A stretch of 64,000 bases of DNA, from the NCBI GenBank assembly GCA_051453625.1, contig JBOZIK010000001.1, forward strand, positions 5,481,794 through 5,545,793. Reading direction: 5' to 3'. The DNA is from Welwitschia mirabilis (Eukaryota > Gnetophyta > Gnetopsida > Welwitschiales). Numbering within the stretch: the first letter of the stretch is position 1; every line of letters begins with the position of its first letter. Shown in pieces: positions 23,061 to 36,165 of the stretch. The position numbers were made by a program, and so were the translations under genes. The notes under the pieces were generated by a model. The model did no database searches and was not told where the DNA came from. It saw only the letters and a list, made by a program, of their open reading frames with translations.

Positions 23061-26000
23061 TTCTATGATTAATAGTTGTATTTGAAACAAGACATGCATT
23101 ATCAGTTTGTTATACTTGACTGAAATAAAGATTATATTATTTTCTTAAAATAAAGTTGCAATTATTATTATTATTTATGTGAAATTTAATGTGCAAAGGA
23201 TTTATCTTTATTCTAAGAGTTATCTTGCTTGAGTAAAATATAATTGTTTATTTTCTTAAATTTATTATTAATATCTACAGTAAGTTATAAGTTGTTTAGC
23301 TTATAGTTATAGCAATAGTCTTTTAAAAAGTATCTACATAAATGTCATAAGTAATAATAATTATTTGATAGTTTTTCATTAGCAAAGCTTTAGTTAACAT
23401 TAAGTCATTAATTAATTCATGCTATAATAACCTCAAGTGAATTTGTAACTTAATATTTAAGTTGACTAAACATTAAATGAAAGGTTAGGATTCCAAATCC
23501 TTAGACATGCATGTTATGTTACAATTCTATAATGACGTTTGAATAAATTACAATAAATAAGAGAGGATTTTTCCTCTTTCTTTTTCTTATGTATTTTAAG
23601 AAAACATGACCTAAACTCCATAGCTCTATGTCCAAACATGTTCATAAGGTATGATTGTTTTCACCCATTCTTAGCACATTCTTTATCAACAGTTTAAAAT
23701 ATCCATGTTTTAAGAAAGACTTATCAGGTTTAATAAATAAGGTTAATTCTTTTACCACCTTGGATGTTATGCATGTGCCCCTATCTCCTTCCACCTAAGT
23801 AGCCTGAATCTAGCCATTATTCTTGCTTACTCATCTGACATGGTGCATCCTTAATTACATTCACTTTCTTCTTTTAATTAGCCAGTCATAATCTCCTTTC
23901 TTTTACATGCACATTATCAAAGAAAGTTACCTGAAATAATAGCTACTTTTTCTCTTCTCCTCAATATAGTTACCAACTCTCCATCCTTCATGTGGATACA
24001 CTAGCTTGAAATCAGCCAAATTGACTAACACATCTGACATGTAGCTATGAAATCCTGTGCACTTCCCCCCTTGCATGTGGAAATGTTCATACCTCCTCTA
24101 TTATTGTTCTAGCCTCCTCCTATTCATTGATCATCTGATAATTCCTAGTACTTTCAACATAGGTAATATGTCTACATAATCCCTTCGCTTTCTTTTAAGC
24201 AATTAAAATGACCTTTCAAAAAATGTGGATCTAAGTTAAGACAATTATCCTATATGAACTGTGTAAGAGGAGGTCATAAGCTTAAGTCCCTCCCTTAATA
24301 ATTGTTAAATAAATACTATTTTTTAAAAAATAAATTATTTATTTATATGCTTATACCATATGTGTAGAGCTAATAATAAATGATTAATAAAGATAGTTCA
24401 ATCATCTAGTATACTTGTAAATTTCATAAGGCAAATGTATCTAAGCATGTTGCTAAATATGCTGAGTATTATTAGTGAATCTAATGAATTATTTACCTAG
24501 ACCACATCAAGACAAAGCTATGGAGTATATTATTATGATTCTTTCATACGTTCTAATTGGACAAGTATTATCCACTTAAGAAGTCATAAATTAAGGAAAT
24601 TATCTTAGCATAATACTTGCTAGCCTATACAACTTATAGACTTGTATAATTCATCCAATCATATTAAAGTCTTGCAGTTAAATGATTGATGCTATGCTAA
24701 TTATCTTGTATCTAATAAGTCCATTATTCTAATATATTCATATAAAGATTTTGATTTGTTAGTTTTAAAAAGATGGGTATTAGAAAAAATGAAGCTAAAA
24801 TAGACTCCTTGAACTAGCCTTGAAACAAGTCCATTCCCAAGGGAGGTTCTTATAAAACCGTGTTGATCTGATACCTCAAGTATTTATACTACATTCATCC
24901 AATCAAAGATTTTTTTATAATGGTGATTGATTTCCTCATATAACTGATTTGAAATCTTTAGCTTAGAGTGGTTTGTGGTAGTTACAATTAGGGGGCTTAT
25001 ACTTTTGGGTAGTTATATTAGTGAAGGTTACAACTTTTATCATGTAGCTTTAAGAAGATTTTTTTTCTTCTTCTTATGAAAATTTGTGGTAATATGGCCT
25101 TTATATGATAATATTATTACCACTAAATACTATCTCCATGTCTTCTCTATCTCATCATACTCTTTACTATAACATGCTAATATCATTTATCACTTTGCAG
25201 CTTTGCATGTGTTGTCAAGGTTGATGATTGTTTTTGATTTAATTTTTGAGTAAGTTAGTAAGTGGAATGTGATGAACTTTTTATTAAAATGTTAAAACAA
25301 AGCTTTGAATTAATTCTACTCCAAATGACTGAGAGTACTGGTTACCTAGATAGTGGTGCTATGGTTTTTTAATCAATCTTTTTCATTTTGGAACATGTCT
25401 TTTAGAAGGTAGATAAATCAACCTGAAATGGTTATAAAAATATTACTAATTTTATAAGTCATGTTAAAAAGGAAAAATACATATCTTTAAAATAAAAAAC
25501 TATTTTATTATCTTTACCTATGCTAAATTAATTAATTATACTTGGTCTAAATTTCAATTTTTGCATGTAAATAATGCTATATCTTGTATACATTTTATGT
25601 TCTTGTCATATTTTAAAATCATGGTGCTATATTATTATTTAGTTTTCTTAAGATAATATTTAAATCCTTTCCTTTTATTTTTCATCATATTAATGTTAGT
25701 TTTGAATTTAACATTTTTCTTTAGGATTTTCTTTCTTTTAGATTAAAGTTATTGATAAGATTTTATCATCCCTTTTTTTTTATCATCATCTTCAGTAGAA
25801 CTAGGATTAGGTTGTTGTTCTTCTATTTAACTTTCTAGTTTAACTTTCTTTACATTCTCTATGTTGAAAAACTAGTCCTCTTCCTTACTTTCATTATCAT
25901 GTTCTTCAATACTTAGAATATCATTCATGTTATAGTTAATATTAAAATAATTATTAAACATGGAAAACTAAGGTAAGGTAGTTGGAAGTGAAAGTTATCA

Positions 26001-26230
26001 AGGATAATATCATATTATTATTTGAATTCTTACCTTTTTAAATTTTCTCCAATATCCTAAGAATCCATATTACACTTCTTCTTATCATTCTTAAGTGCCT
26101 TCTTTTGTTTTTTATGGGGACATTTGAACGCCCTATAATCATAACCTTTACATGCATAATTTTAGGTGGTCTTCTCTTTTTTACTTTTCTTTTACTTCTA
26201 TATTGAGACATTTTCTTCTTTTTGGTTTCT
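23061..26230. other. unassigned AT-rich region with weak copia traces
   Basis: Most of this stretch shows nothing I can name. Near 25,340 the plus strand reads GYLDSGAMV, like a copia protease box. On the minus strand near 26,120-26,160 there is CKGYDYRAFKC, a zinc-knuckle-like motif with Tyr where His is expected, followed by HKKQKKALKNDKKK, and then an acidic stretch (EEHDNESEEEDQFF) near 25,900. These suggest one or two eroded copia fragments in opposite orientations. Confidence 0.3.
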
Positions 26231-27812
26231 TGATAACATGTAAAAATTAATATTTAGATCAAGTATTTTAGGCTAATTTATCTTAGTAAAGATATTTAAT
26301 TAATCAATTTTATCATGAAATTATGTATTTCTTTAGTTTTATCATATATTATGAAGTTACGCATCTTTGCATGATAAATTTAGGTACTTAATAGCATAAT
26401 GAAGTATTATGTCAAATCAGCTCTAAACTGTCATGCTAGACTTATCATGGAATGACATATGGTAGGAACTTTTGGGCCATATTAGTTGTTGCATTGTAAT
26501 TAGCTAAGATCCTCAAAGACACCTAGTATGAACATGGTGGATATGTGGTGATGATGTAGTAAACACATAGTAGTAAGTTAGTAGTGTAGTGGCAACCATT
26601 ACTAATGTTACACATGGTGATGGTATCAAAACAAATGGTGCTATTATTAATTGGAAGGTTTTGGACAAAGGACCACAATGTTAAAGAAATCATGATGATT
26701 TTCTATCAAATGGTAAAAGATAAATGTGCACCTAATGCTATAAAATGAAGCTCCCATAAATGCTAAATGATGAACTTCTACAAGACAAAGATTTACCTAA
26801 TGTTATAAGCTAAGGATTCTTTACCTCAACTTGAAGCTCCAAGACAAAATCTAATCTACCTAATGCTAAATGATGAAGATTCTATCTAATCCTATAAGAC
26901 AAAGTTCATTCACCTCACCTTTCACTACAAGCCAATAAACCCACCTATCAACTTTCTTGGCTTCACTTATAAAAGGGCCTTAATGCTTCTCATTATAACA
27001 TCACTTCCTCATTGCTTAAAGTTCTATTATAACTTGGCATAGTCTTTAAGATGATGTCTTACTAAGTTTCTTTTGAAGTGGGATAGCCTTGATTTTGTAC
27101 TTCATAATGCCTATTTCTTGTAATGTAAGGCAATTTATTTTGTTTTATGTTAGTAAAGTTAGTTTACTTTTTTTTTTTTTTTTATTTTAAGTGTGCACTA
27201 CTTCATACTTAAAATGCTTGATTAGAAGATATGAAAATTTTAAGTTATATCTATTGGGTGGGTTCTTATATTTACTTAGCTAGTAGTAGTTAAAACTATT
27301 TGATGTTTTTTAGGCTTAAATCCCTCTCTGTCATACCTATATTTGAAATAAACATTATGCTAAGTAATATAAAGGATTCCACCAACACTTATGTAGTGAA
27401 TGATATTATTCCATCATCATCTAGACTTTGGCTAAGAAAAGATTTAGTGCAAGTAATTGTTGTATATTCTAGAATTAAAGTTTCATGTAAAAATAATGTG
27501 GACTAGATTATATTATTAGTTCATTTCTACTTTTGTCAATTGTTTAATGATATCTTATATTTGATTTTATATTATTTGCCTTTTATTTTGTAACTCTTTA
27601 TGTGCTAACTAGTCTAAGCTAATCATATTCATCCCTACAAATATAATGATAGTAGGTACTACATGGTTAATTGGATAAGGTGACCATTGTATCAATTTTT
27701 TACATCATTGTTAAGGATTATGGTATCATACATTTTTATTAGTAGCACATAATAAGTTTTCTAAATATTAATTTTAGATAGTTGCATTTTCATTTCTCTT
27801 TTCTTTCATTTC
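26231..27812 (+). repeat. 5' LTR of element A
   Basis: The first 930 or so bases align with the 3' LTR from 62,938 to 63,857, for example TTAGCTAAGATCC and GGTGGATATGT in both. The remaining part cannot be checked because the 3' LTR is interrupted. The end is placed before a primer-site candidate. A poly-T run lies at about 27,170-27,188. Confidence 0.7.
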
Positions 27813-27832
27813 TAGTGATTGGCACTTGTTAT
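27813..27832 (+). promoter_or_regulatory. candidate primer binding site of element A
   Basis: TTGGCACTTGTTATCTCCA resembles TGGCGCCGTTGCC with transitions and one extra T. The match is good only over the first half, so this is a tentative site. Confidence 0.35.
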
Positions 27833-28950
27833 CTCCAGTGTTATCCAAACTAGTTTGCTTTATTTTTATTTTTTTAGCATTCTAGTGATTGGTATTAGTT
27901 CAATCTAATGAAAACTGAATTGATTGAGATATTTTATTTTTTGTCTCTAATGATAATCAATAAAAATAATATTGCATACTTTTGTAATTAGTGTATTTTA
28001 GTGGATCTCCTTCAAGGGAAAGGCAAAGAAGGAAAAAGAGTGTAAAGAGTCTATATCGAATGTTGAATCAAACAATTTTCCTCTTCCCTTCTACTTTTAA
28101 TTTTTATTTTTTATTAAAAATAAAATATTTTTTAAAGTTAGTTTTCATTTTTAAAAGAAGAAAATGAAACATTCTTTCTTATAGTGTGTTTTCTTTATAA
28201 TTTCATTTAAAAGAAAATGGAAAAGAAAAAGAACAAGAATTCAGTAGCTAGCTATTTTTCAATTCTATTGTATAAAAGTTTTTATTAAAGAAAGAAAAAA
28301 ATTATTAGTTTATTTATAATTTATTTTACATTAGGCCATTTTAGTTTCTGTTTGATTTTTCATTTTCCTTGATCTGTCATTCAGTAGGACTTATTAGCTC
28401 TTAAACTTAGGTTTAAACCTTTCTTGTAAACCTTTAAATCTTTTTCACTCTTAGATTTCCTCTATAAAATTTTTAATTTGTATGCATTGGGCCTAAAATA
28501 AACTTGGTTGATTAGTTAGAATTCCTTTAAGTGATAAGATAGAATCCCTATATGATCATAGGTATAATGAAGATAAAGTCTTATCCTAACCTCCATTACA
28601 AGGATTTCATGAACATACTTATAATGAATCCTTAACTTCATAAGTCCCTCAAGGTAGAAATGACCCTACATCTAATGAGAGTTTCTAGATTATCTTAAGA
28701 ATCAATGATACAACCAACCCCTATTGTAATTCTTTCCTCATCAACCTTAAAGCTAAATCTTCTTTAATAAACTTTTATATTATCATAAAGATAACCCTTC
28801 TCTAAAACTTTACCTCAAAGCCAGTCATTTTCCTAACCCTTCAATCAAAGCCAACATTTTTAATATCAACCTAGTCAAATGTATTCTTAACATCTAGCCA
28901 ATTTTATTCCTAAAGTTAATCCAATATACATAGTAACCCCCAAATCTAAT
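27833..28950 (+). other. leader and gag N-terminal region of element A
   Basis: Purine-rich blocks (GAAAATGGAAAAGAAAAAG near 28,210) and poor frames. A degraded gag N terminus probably lies in the last third, but no motif is clear. Confidence 0.35.
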
Positions 28951-29600
28951 AGACACTTAAGAACTATTTACAACCTTAGTTCCTTGGCACTCCTTCTTGA
29001 ATTATGCAATCAATCATGGCATATAGGTTAGACTTTAAGCCCTTAACCATATAACTACTTTACATTTTTATGGGTTTAAATTATAGGACTCTTATTTACA
29101 TATTAAAGACTTTGAGTGTGTTTTATCAATATTCCCCCAATTCACCAATACCATAGATGCTTTAAGGCTAGCCTTGTTTCCATTTTCTTTGAAGGATAAA
29201 GCTAATACATGGCTTTATAATCTTAAATCCTTATTAATTAGGACTTTGAATAAATGCAACAAAACCTTTATTTTGAAATTTTTCCAAAGCCACAACAGTA
29301 ATGCTATGTGATAAGAAATAATGAATTACCAATAGAAAGACTATGAAACCTTTCCATAAAATTCTAAAAAGGTTTAATGATTTATTATAGAATTTTCTGT
29401 AACATGGTTTTAGGCCTGGTCATATGATTATCTTTTTCTATAAGGGGTTATTACTAAATAATAGGCAATTAGTTAAAATGATGAGCCAAGGTAGTTTCTC
29501 AGAAATAGACCTAAATGAGGCTTAGTAATACCTAGAATCCATAGCTAAGAGTTTAATTGGGAAAAACCATCAAAACCTTCTTAATCCCATCATTTAGTTA
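28951..29600 (+). pseudogene. gag of element A (retrotransposon gag domain)
   Basis: Readable boxes are YIKDFECVLSTFPQFT (first residues partly decayed), LALFPFSLKDKANTWLYN, FHKILKRFNDLL and RPGHMIIFFYKGLLLNNRQL. These follow the Athila gag pattern (HIRxFE, FPFSLxDKAxxWLY, W.RFKDLL, HG....IFYxGL). The gene would encode the capsid/nucleocapsid precursor. Stops such as TAG in place of TGG are frequent. The protease region follows after about 1 kb, a normal distance in this clade. Confidence 0.8.
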
Positions 29601-30589
29601 AGTATACTAGTATTTTTAAAGTTCCAAAGAACTTTAATGTAGGTAACTAAATAAATGAACTTTCAAAAATGTTAGATTCCTTTGCAACTTAGCTAATAGT
29701 TTCAAAATTAGGATGTCTAATTTTCCAACTAAATTCACATGAAATCATCGAGTGTCCTTTATATATCAAAACATAGTAAATGAATAAGTAAACATGATAG
29801 GATAACATTCACAAAACAAAAATGACCCTTTCTCAAATCATTATAATTTCTCTTAAAAGTAGGACAATAATCCATAGTAAAGTTATTAGTCTAGAAACTC
29901 ATTTGCCTCATCTTTCTATCCTTACCCTTCATCATTAAACCCTTAAATAACTTCATCTAATTCATTGGAGATAATCTATAAAACGTTCATTAAATTATAA
30001 ATACAAACAAATCAATGACATGAATAGAGTATATGCCAACTTCAACAAATCACTACCCACATCCTTTCATTATTAAACCAACAAAAACCTAGAAAACATC
30101 CCATAGGTCCTTAACCTAATTCAAGAAAAATGAAAATGGTATAGTAAGGAGAGTTAAGAAACATCATCTTTAATGTAGAAGAAAAATAAACCAAGAAATA
30201 GAATCAAACCCATTTGGGGAAGAAAAGAGCATTCTAAAACCACTAATGAAAAGGAAATAGTAAAGGAAATAGAATAATCCTTACTTATTTTCATAAACCT
30301 TTACCATTTCCTTAATGATTAAAAATAGAAAACATCACTAGGAAATAATTAGAGGCCTTAGAAATCTTTAAATAAGTAAAAGTTAATATTCCCTATTTAG
30401 AGGCTATCAAACAAGTATCAATTTATGAAAAGTTTCTTAAAGAGATTTTCATAGTTAAAAGAAAGATGAACATTAAAAGCAATGGTTCCTAGTGTAATTC
30501 TCATCTAAAAAGAAGAATTCTAAATGCCTAACTATTTTAAACACAATTGAATAAAGGTATCTCACTAGACTTAGAAGCTAATGTTAATT
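29601..30589 (+). pseudogene. gag C-terminal to protease linker of element A
   Basis: Low-complexity, lysine/asparagine-rich decayed sequence. Position suggests the nucleocapsid end and the linker before protease. No zinc knuckle was identified with confidence. Confidence 0.35.
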
Positions 30590-30970
30590 CAATTCCTTAT
30601 AGTAATTATAAAGAATTACGCTTAGTAAATCTTAAAAAACTAAATTCTAGTTGCATATTACTAAAAATGCTTTAAGAACATAATTGGAAGTGATTGAAGA
30701 TGTTATTGTCAGGGTTGATAGCTATTACTTCCTTGTAGAATTTGTAGTATTAGACATGGAAACATTACCTACTTAATTAGCACTTATCATCCTTGGTAGA
30801 CCCTTTTTGACAACCTCTAATGCTATTATCAATTATAAAAATAGCTTGATGAAAATTTCATTTGGTAATATGATAATAAATATAAATATTTTCAATGCCA
30901 TGAAATTAATCCTTAGTGATGATACAATTGAACATGTGAATACAATAAAGAGTTTCATGCTTGATTAAGA
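30590..30970 (+). pseudogene. aspartic protease region of element A
   Basis: EVIEDVIVRVDSYYFLVEFV is followed by the stronger box IILGRPFLTTSNAIINYK and then SLMKISFGNMIINININIF. This is the C-terminal half of an Athila-type protease (consensus LGRPFLAT, then MKLSFGN). The catalytic D(S/T)GA motif, expected upstream, was not readable. A stop interrupts the frame just before the LGRPF box. Confidence 0.75.
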
Positions 30971-31239
30971 ATCCACATCTAATTAAGAATCTTTTACAAC
31001 TAACTTTCATAAAGAGTAAGACTTATGAATTATCACTTAGGATGAGTCTTTAATTGAGATTTAGCCAATTTTCCACGATCTTAATAAACATTTTTATGAT
31101 GTAACTCTACCTTTCTTGTATTAATTAGTTCCTAATTACCCCCTTCATAGAAAACTAAATTATTAAATCTTTTTAAGAAGTACAAATAACTCATTGATTA
31201 GATCTTAGTAGATACTAAATACATTGACTTGAGTATTTT

Positions 31240-32640
31240 TGTGTAGCATATGTACCTCAAAGAGAATGCTAAAACTTCCTTTGAAACTTAAAGAAGAATT
31301 AATTCAACCTTAAAGGAAGTAATGAAATACAAGATAATCAAAATCTTAGATAATGGAATTATCTATCCTATCTTTAATAGTAAATGGATAAGTATGATAC
31401 AAACTATGGTTAAAACGTCTAGAGTAATCTTAATGTTGAAGGAACAAAATGAACTTATCCCTATTATGCTAGCTATAAAATGGATAATGTGCATTGACTA
31501 TAGAAAACTTAATGTGGTAACTAGAAAAGATCATTTTCTTCTCCCATTCTTTAACCAAATTCTTGAACAACTTATCAGACTTTCTTATTATTATTTTTTT
31601 CTTAGATATTCTAGTTATAATTAAATTGAAATAGCTTTTCAAGACTAAGATGAAACTAAATTTACTTATCCTTATAAAATCTTCACATGCAAATGAATTA
31701 CCTTTTGATCTTTTTAATTCTCTAATCACATTTTAATAATGCATGCTAGGAATTTTTTATAACTTATTAGATTCATATGTGAAAATATTTATGATGACTT
31801 TACTATTTATGGGTTTAATTTCAACTAATGCCTTCATAAGTTAGAACTTTCTCTTTATAGAAGCATAAAAAAATATCTTATTTTAAACTAGGAAAAATGT
31901 CATTTTATGTGAAAAAAGAATAGTCTTAGGTCACATCATATCTTCTTAAGGGATCTAAGTAGATCCCATTAAGGTCTCCTTAACAACTCATGTACCTACT
32001 GTACAAATCAAAAAGACATTAGAACTTTCTTAGGGCATATAAGATATTATAAGACATTTATTAGAGACTTCATTAAGATTTCCCAACCTCTTTCTGACCT
32101 TGTTAGTAAAGATGTTCCTTTTGAATAAACCAAAGAATGTCAACAAGCCTTTTATGAACTCAAAGAAAATCTCACTATAGCATTCATTATTTAACTTCTC
32201 AATTGGAAGTTATTATTTAAATTAATATGTGATGCTAGTAATTACATCATTGGAACTATATTAGAACAAAAAATAGATAAGAAACCAATAGTAATCTCAT
32301 ATGCAAGAAAACCATTAAAAAATACTTAACTTAATTATACAATTACTAAGAAGGAAATTATATCTATAGTCTTTACACCGAAAAATTTTAGGAAGTATTT
32401 GTTAGGATTTAAGATCATTGTATATGTGGGTTACTCAACACTTAGATATGTTTTTGTTAAAATAACCTTAAAGCTTAGACTAATTTAATGGATTCTATTA
32501 CTTAATCATTTATCCTAGGGACTAAGGTTAAAAAGGGTTTTTATAATATTTTAGTTGATTACTTATTTTGTAAAACACAATAAAACTCTTACAAAATCCT
32601 CTCCATCAACGATACTTTTTTAGAGGAATATGTTTTCTTT
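31240..32640 (+). pseudogene. RT and RNase H of element A
   Basis: The 100-codon frame at 31,322-31,624 reads KIIKILDNGIIYPIFNSKW and DYRKLNVVTRKDHFLLPF, the entry boxes of gypsy RT (GIIYPISDS.W, DYRKLN..T.KDHFPLPF). Beyond it the frame is broken but traceable: KECQQAFYELKENL at the RT/RNase H junction, LICDASNYIIGTILEQ (RNase H), LNYTITKKEIISIVF and KYLLGFKIIVY. RT and RNase H would make the element's cDNA. The run ends in the integrase zinc finger near 32,850. Confidence 0.85.
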
Positions 32641-32799
32641 AGCTCAGAGGCATCTTAGTTTGTTAATTTTACAAATTACTTAGTTTCTAAGAGAACTTAT
32701 TCACATTGGACATTTAATGATAGGAAGAAATTACTCAGTTAAGTAAAATACTTCTTTTGAAATTTATTTAATTATTACCTTGATTAAGTTATTCATAGT

Positions 32800-32856
32800 T
32801 GTATCCCCTAAACTGAAATTCATGACATACTTAAACTTTACCATTCTAAAGCTTTT
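32800..32856 (+). pseudogene. element A integrase zinc finger, left half
   Basis: HDILKLYHSKAF corresponds to the H2C2 zinc-finger opening (usual form H.......CHSKAFGGHF). It is cut here by element B and resumes at 58,670 with SGHYSTNKTITKIL. Confidence 0.75.
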
Positions 32857-33965
32857 TGTTGTGATGTGTATTTGTGCACCATTACGTCCTTGGTAAAATC
32901 AAAACTTATCAATCATAAATATAATGCATAAACACAACACACTAATATAGAATGGAGTGACCCAAATGTCATAATTTGTCAAAGGCCAAAGTAGTAAATA
33001 AGAGAGTTACTTTTTACAAATAAGTGCTTGTACCCTAATCTATAGGAATAACTTGCAATGCATGAAAGTAAAAATATAGCACACTCATGCAAAGATAATC
33101 TAGAAAAGGAAATAACAAAGCACCTAACCTAAACTAACTAAGCACAACATTGATAAAGGTTGCTCTCATAACTTAGATTACTAGAGAAACTATCAAAAAA
33201 TTAGAAGAAACATAAGCTATGAAGGTAAAAAATAATAATACATTAAAATAAAAAAAGGAAGTATTTTATATTATATTGTGAACCACATCCGTGTTATAAA
33301 GTAGTTGCATCTTAATGGAGAAAATGCTGTCCAACACCAAGGAAAGTATCTCTTTGCAACTATAAGAATGGATCACTAATCCTTTAATATCTTGTCACAA
33401 GAATTTTATATACAAATTAAGAGAATTAGAAGTTGAGGACGAGATTACTATTAATTGATATATAATCACATAAGAAAATAGACAACAAGACACAAGTAAA
33501 ACTATAATGGTTGTGCAAGAAGACACAAACACATATGTGGCATAAGTTAGGTGAATGTTTAGTGTAGATGTTACAATGGTGTTATCTAGTAGGTCATTTA
33601 GATGATAGAAGAGATGATTCCATCTCATAATTAATCCACATTAGTTGCTAGGTTAATGACAGGTAGAATCCCTATTGGTACTATTTTCTCAGTCATCTGT
33701 AAAGCCGTCTAGATGTTGAGGTGGATGATGGCCTTTAACAAATCTTCAATCAGTGCATCAGCTTTAATCTTTTACAAGAAGTTATTTTAGAAATATAAAG
33801 TATTTAGAATTTCTCAAAATACTATAAATCATCATGGAGATTTCATGTTTTCGTTTCTTTTACTTTATCTCTTCATTATTATAGGAATCAAGAATTTATG
33901 TACCTATTATCTTGTAAAACCACTTCAAATATCCTATTAAATATGTATAAGTTGATAGCATAACA
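32857..33965 (-). repeat. 3' LTR of element B
   Basis: Matches 57,619-58,669, for example AAATATAATGCATAAACACA and ATGATTCCATCTCATAATTA here against ATGATGCCATCTCATATTAA there. The small ORF at 33,395-33,628 on the minus strand is LTR sequence, not a gene. Confidence 0.85.
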
Positions 33966-33985
33966 TAGCCCCCCACTTAGCCTTG
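33966..33985 (-). promoter_or_regulatory. polypurine tract of element B
   Basis: On the minus strand CTAAGTGGGGGGCTA leads straight into the LTR. Confidence 0.75.
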
Positions 33986-34560
33986 TTAGTCCCTGATAAA
34001 ACCAAGTGGTAAACCATGTTTACAAGCTAAAAATCCATGTTTAAAAGCTAGCTTATTAGATAATAAAATAGCTAGGATATTTGAGAAAATTATTTTAGAA
34101 GCATTTTTAGAAATTACAAAAATACAATCTGGGTTTTAAGAAATAAAAAAACTAAACATTTCACCTGCTAGAAGCTTAGCTAGTTAGTCATCCGGGCCAT
34201 TGCTCAGATAATGGAGGGGACGACAGGCTCAAAAAAGGTCTTTGAAATTTGAAATCTATGATAGAATTTTTATTTTTGTAGATAATCAGTAAATGTAACA
34301 AAATAGCCTCCCCCCCACTAAGTTAAACAGTAATAAGATAGAAAAAATTACCTAAGTAAAATTAACCCTCATTCCTAACATGTAAAAAATTAAAAGATAG
34401 ACATGAAAAATAAAATTCAAATTAGCACATTATGGTGGAAAAATAAAGTATCTATAAGATATCAAAAAAAGGTTTCTAGTACAAAAATGTATAGAAGGGA
34501 AGATACAAAATAATAATAAAAAATCATTTCCCTTGTCTACACATGATAGATTGTGATTCA
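33986..34560 (-). other. 3' spacer of element B with a second polypurine tract
   Basis: Non-coding. AACTTAGTGGGGGGGAGGCT (minus strand, about 34,304-34,323) closely resembles the tract next to the LTR, about 340 bases away from it. Confidence 0.6.
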
Positions 34561-34661
34561 ACAGCTAGCTTAGGAGTAGTGGAAGAAGAAGGAGGATGCT
34601 CAGGGTCTACAGGGAAATAGAGATCCAAGGATGTGGAAATTAATCTGACCATTTCTTTGTT

Positions 34662-34718
34662 NNNNNNNNNNNNNNNNNNNNNNNNNNNNNNNNNNNNNNN
34701 NNNNNNNNNNNNNNNNNN
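34662..34718. other. assembly gap (57 N)
   Basis: Run of N inside the env-position ORF of element B. Confidence 1.
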
Positions 34719-35588
34719 AGACTCTGCTAAATGGAAATAACATGCTAGAACATATTTATGATTTAATCCTTAGAGTGCTAGACTCTTCTCTCAATAGATA
34801 GGATCTTCTACTTAAATATCTACTATTTTTTATCATGTACCTATGTTCTCTGATCAAGAGCCTATATTGTTTGATCAAGTGACTAGATACCTCTATTAAT
34901 GAAACCTTTGATAATCTTGATATTCTCAATTAGTAGAGCCTATATCTACTCAAGTAATGCTTCAACCACAAGTCTATGTACTTGAGATCTCTCTACCTCT
35001 TCTGAAACCTATATACTCATGCCCTATAAATAGTAAGCTGAAGTCTGTATATGTTATAGGTGCTACTTATTCAAGGGCTCTAGTATTACAAATCATTTAA
35101 ATAATGCTGAGAGGAGGCATGGATAACTAAGTGTCTAAAGCTGTCATACCTCTACTATTGATCTGAGTCTCCTCCATATAAATGTAGGAAGGTCTATCTG
35201 CTTCCCCTATCTAAAAGCTACTAATATCTATAAGTGTGCTTTCATGATGTGATTGTCATAAAAGGATGAACTAATGTTATAGATCATCTCTCTGTGTAAC
35301 ATGCTATATGCTGGAGTTAGCTGAGTAATATTTACTCCCTGTTAATCAGTAGTGAGATTAACTAGAATATCTAAAATGGTGCCATATTCTTAACACTCCT
35401 TAGTCCCACTAGATAAGTGTATGTTTATATTCCCAAATCCATTAAGATCCGTGATAACTGTAAAATGGGATTAGAGAATTGCTATCTCATGATAGCAATA
35501 ATCATATCCTATAACTAACCATGAGCATCAGGTAGCCTCTTGATATGCATGGTATCACAGAACTCCCTCATCTCTAATACATAGTATG

Positions 35589-36165
35589 NNNNNNNNNNNN
35601 NNNNNNNNNNNNNNNNNNNNNNNNNNNNNNNNNNNNNNNNNNNNNNNNNNNNNNNNNNNNNNNNNNNNNNNNNNNNNNNNNNNNNNNNNNNNNNNNNNNN
35701 NNNNNNNNNNNNNNNNNNNNNNNNNNNNNNNNNNNNNNNNNNNNNNNNNNNNNNNNNNNNNNNNNNNNNNNNNNNNNNNNNNNNNNNNNNNNNNNNNNNN
35801 NNNNNNNNNNNNNNNNNNNNNNNNNNNNNNNNNNNNNNNNNNNNNNNNNNNNNNNNNNNNNNNNNNNNNNNNNNNNNNNNNNNNNNNNNNNNNNNNNNNN
35901 NNNNNNNNNNNNNNNNNNNNNNNNNNNNNNNNNNNNNNNNNNNNNNNNNNNNNNNNNNNNNNNNNNNNNNNNNNNNNNNNNNNNNNNNNNNNNNNNNNNN
36001 NNNNNNNNNNNNNNNNNNNNNNNNNNNNNNNNNNNNNNNNNNNNNNNNNNNNNNNNNNNNNNNNNNNNNNNNNNNNNNNNNNNNNNNNNNNNNNNNNNNN
36101 NNNNNNNNNNNNNNNNNNNNNNNNNNNNNNNNNNNNNNNNNNNNNNNNNNNNNNNNNNNNNNNNN
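35589..36165. other. assembly gap (577 N)
   Basis: Run of N inside the env-position ORF of element B. Long open frames drawn across it are meaningless. Confidence 1.

Noticed and set aside
22890-23072. 60-codon plus-strand ORF
   Set aside because: Mixed amino acids but no family match, no flanking coding signal and a length expected by chance.
24230-24320. tRNA-derived SINE (AGCTTAAGTCC as a B box)
   Set aside because: The B box matches only about half of the consensus, no A box is clear, and no end duplication was found.
25330-26170. One copia element spanning this interval
   Set aside because: The protease-like words are on the plus strand and the zinc-knuckle-like words on the minus strand, and no LTR pair was found. 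Kept only as a weak note.
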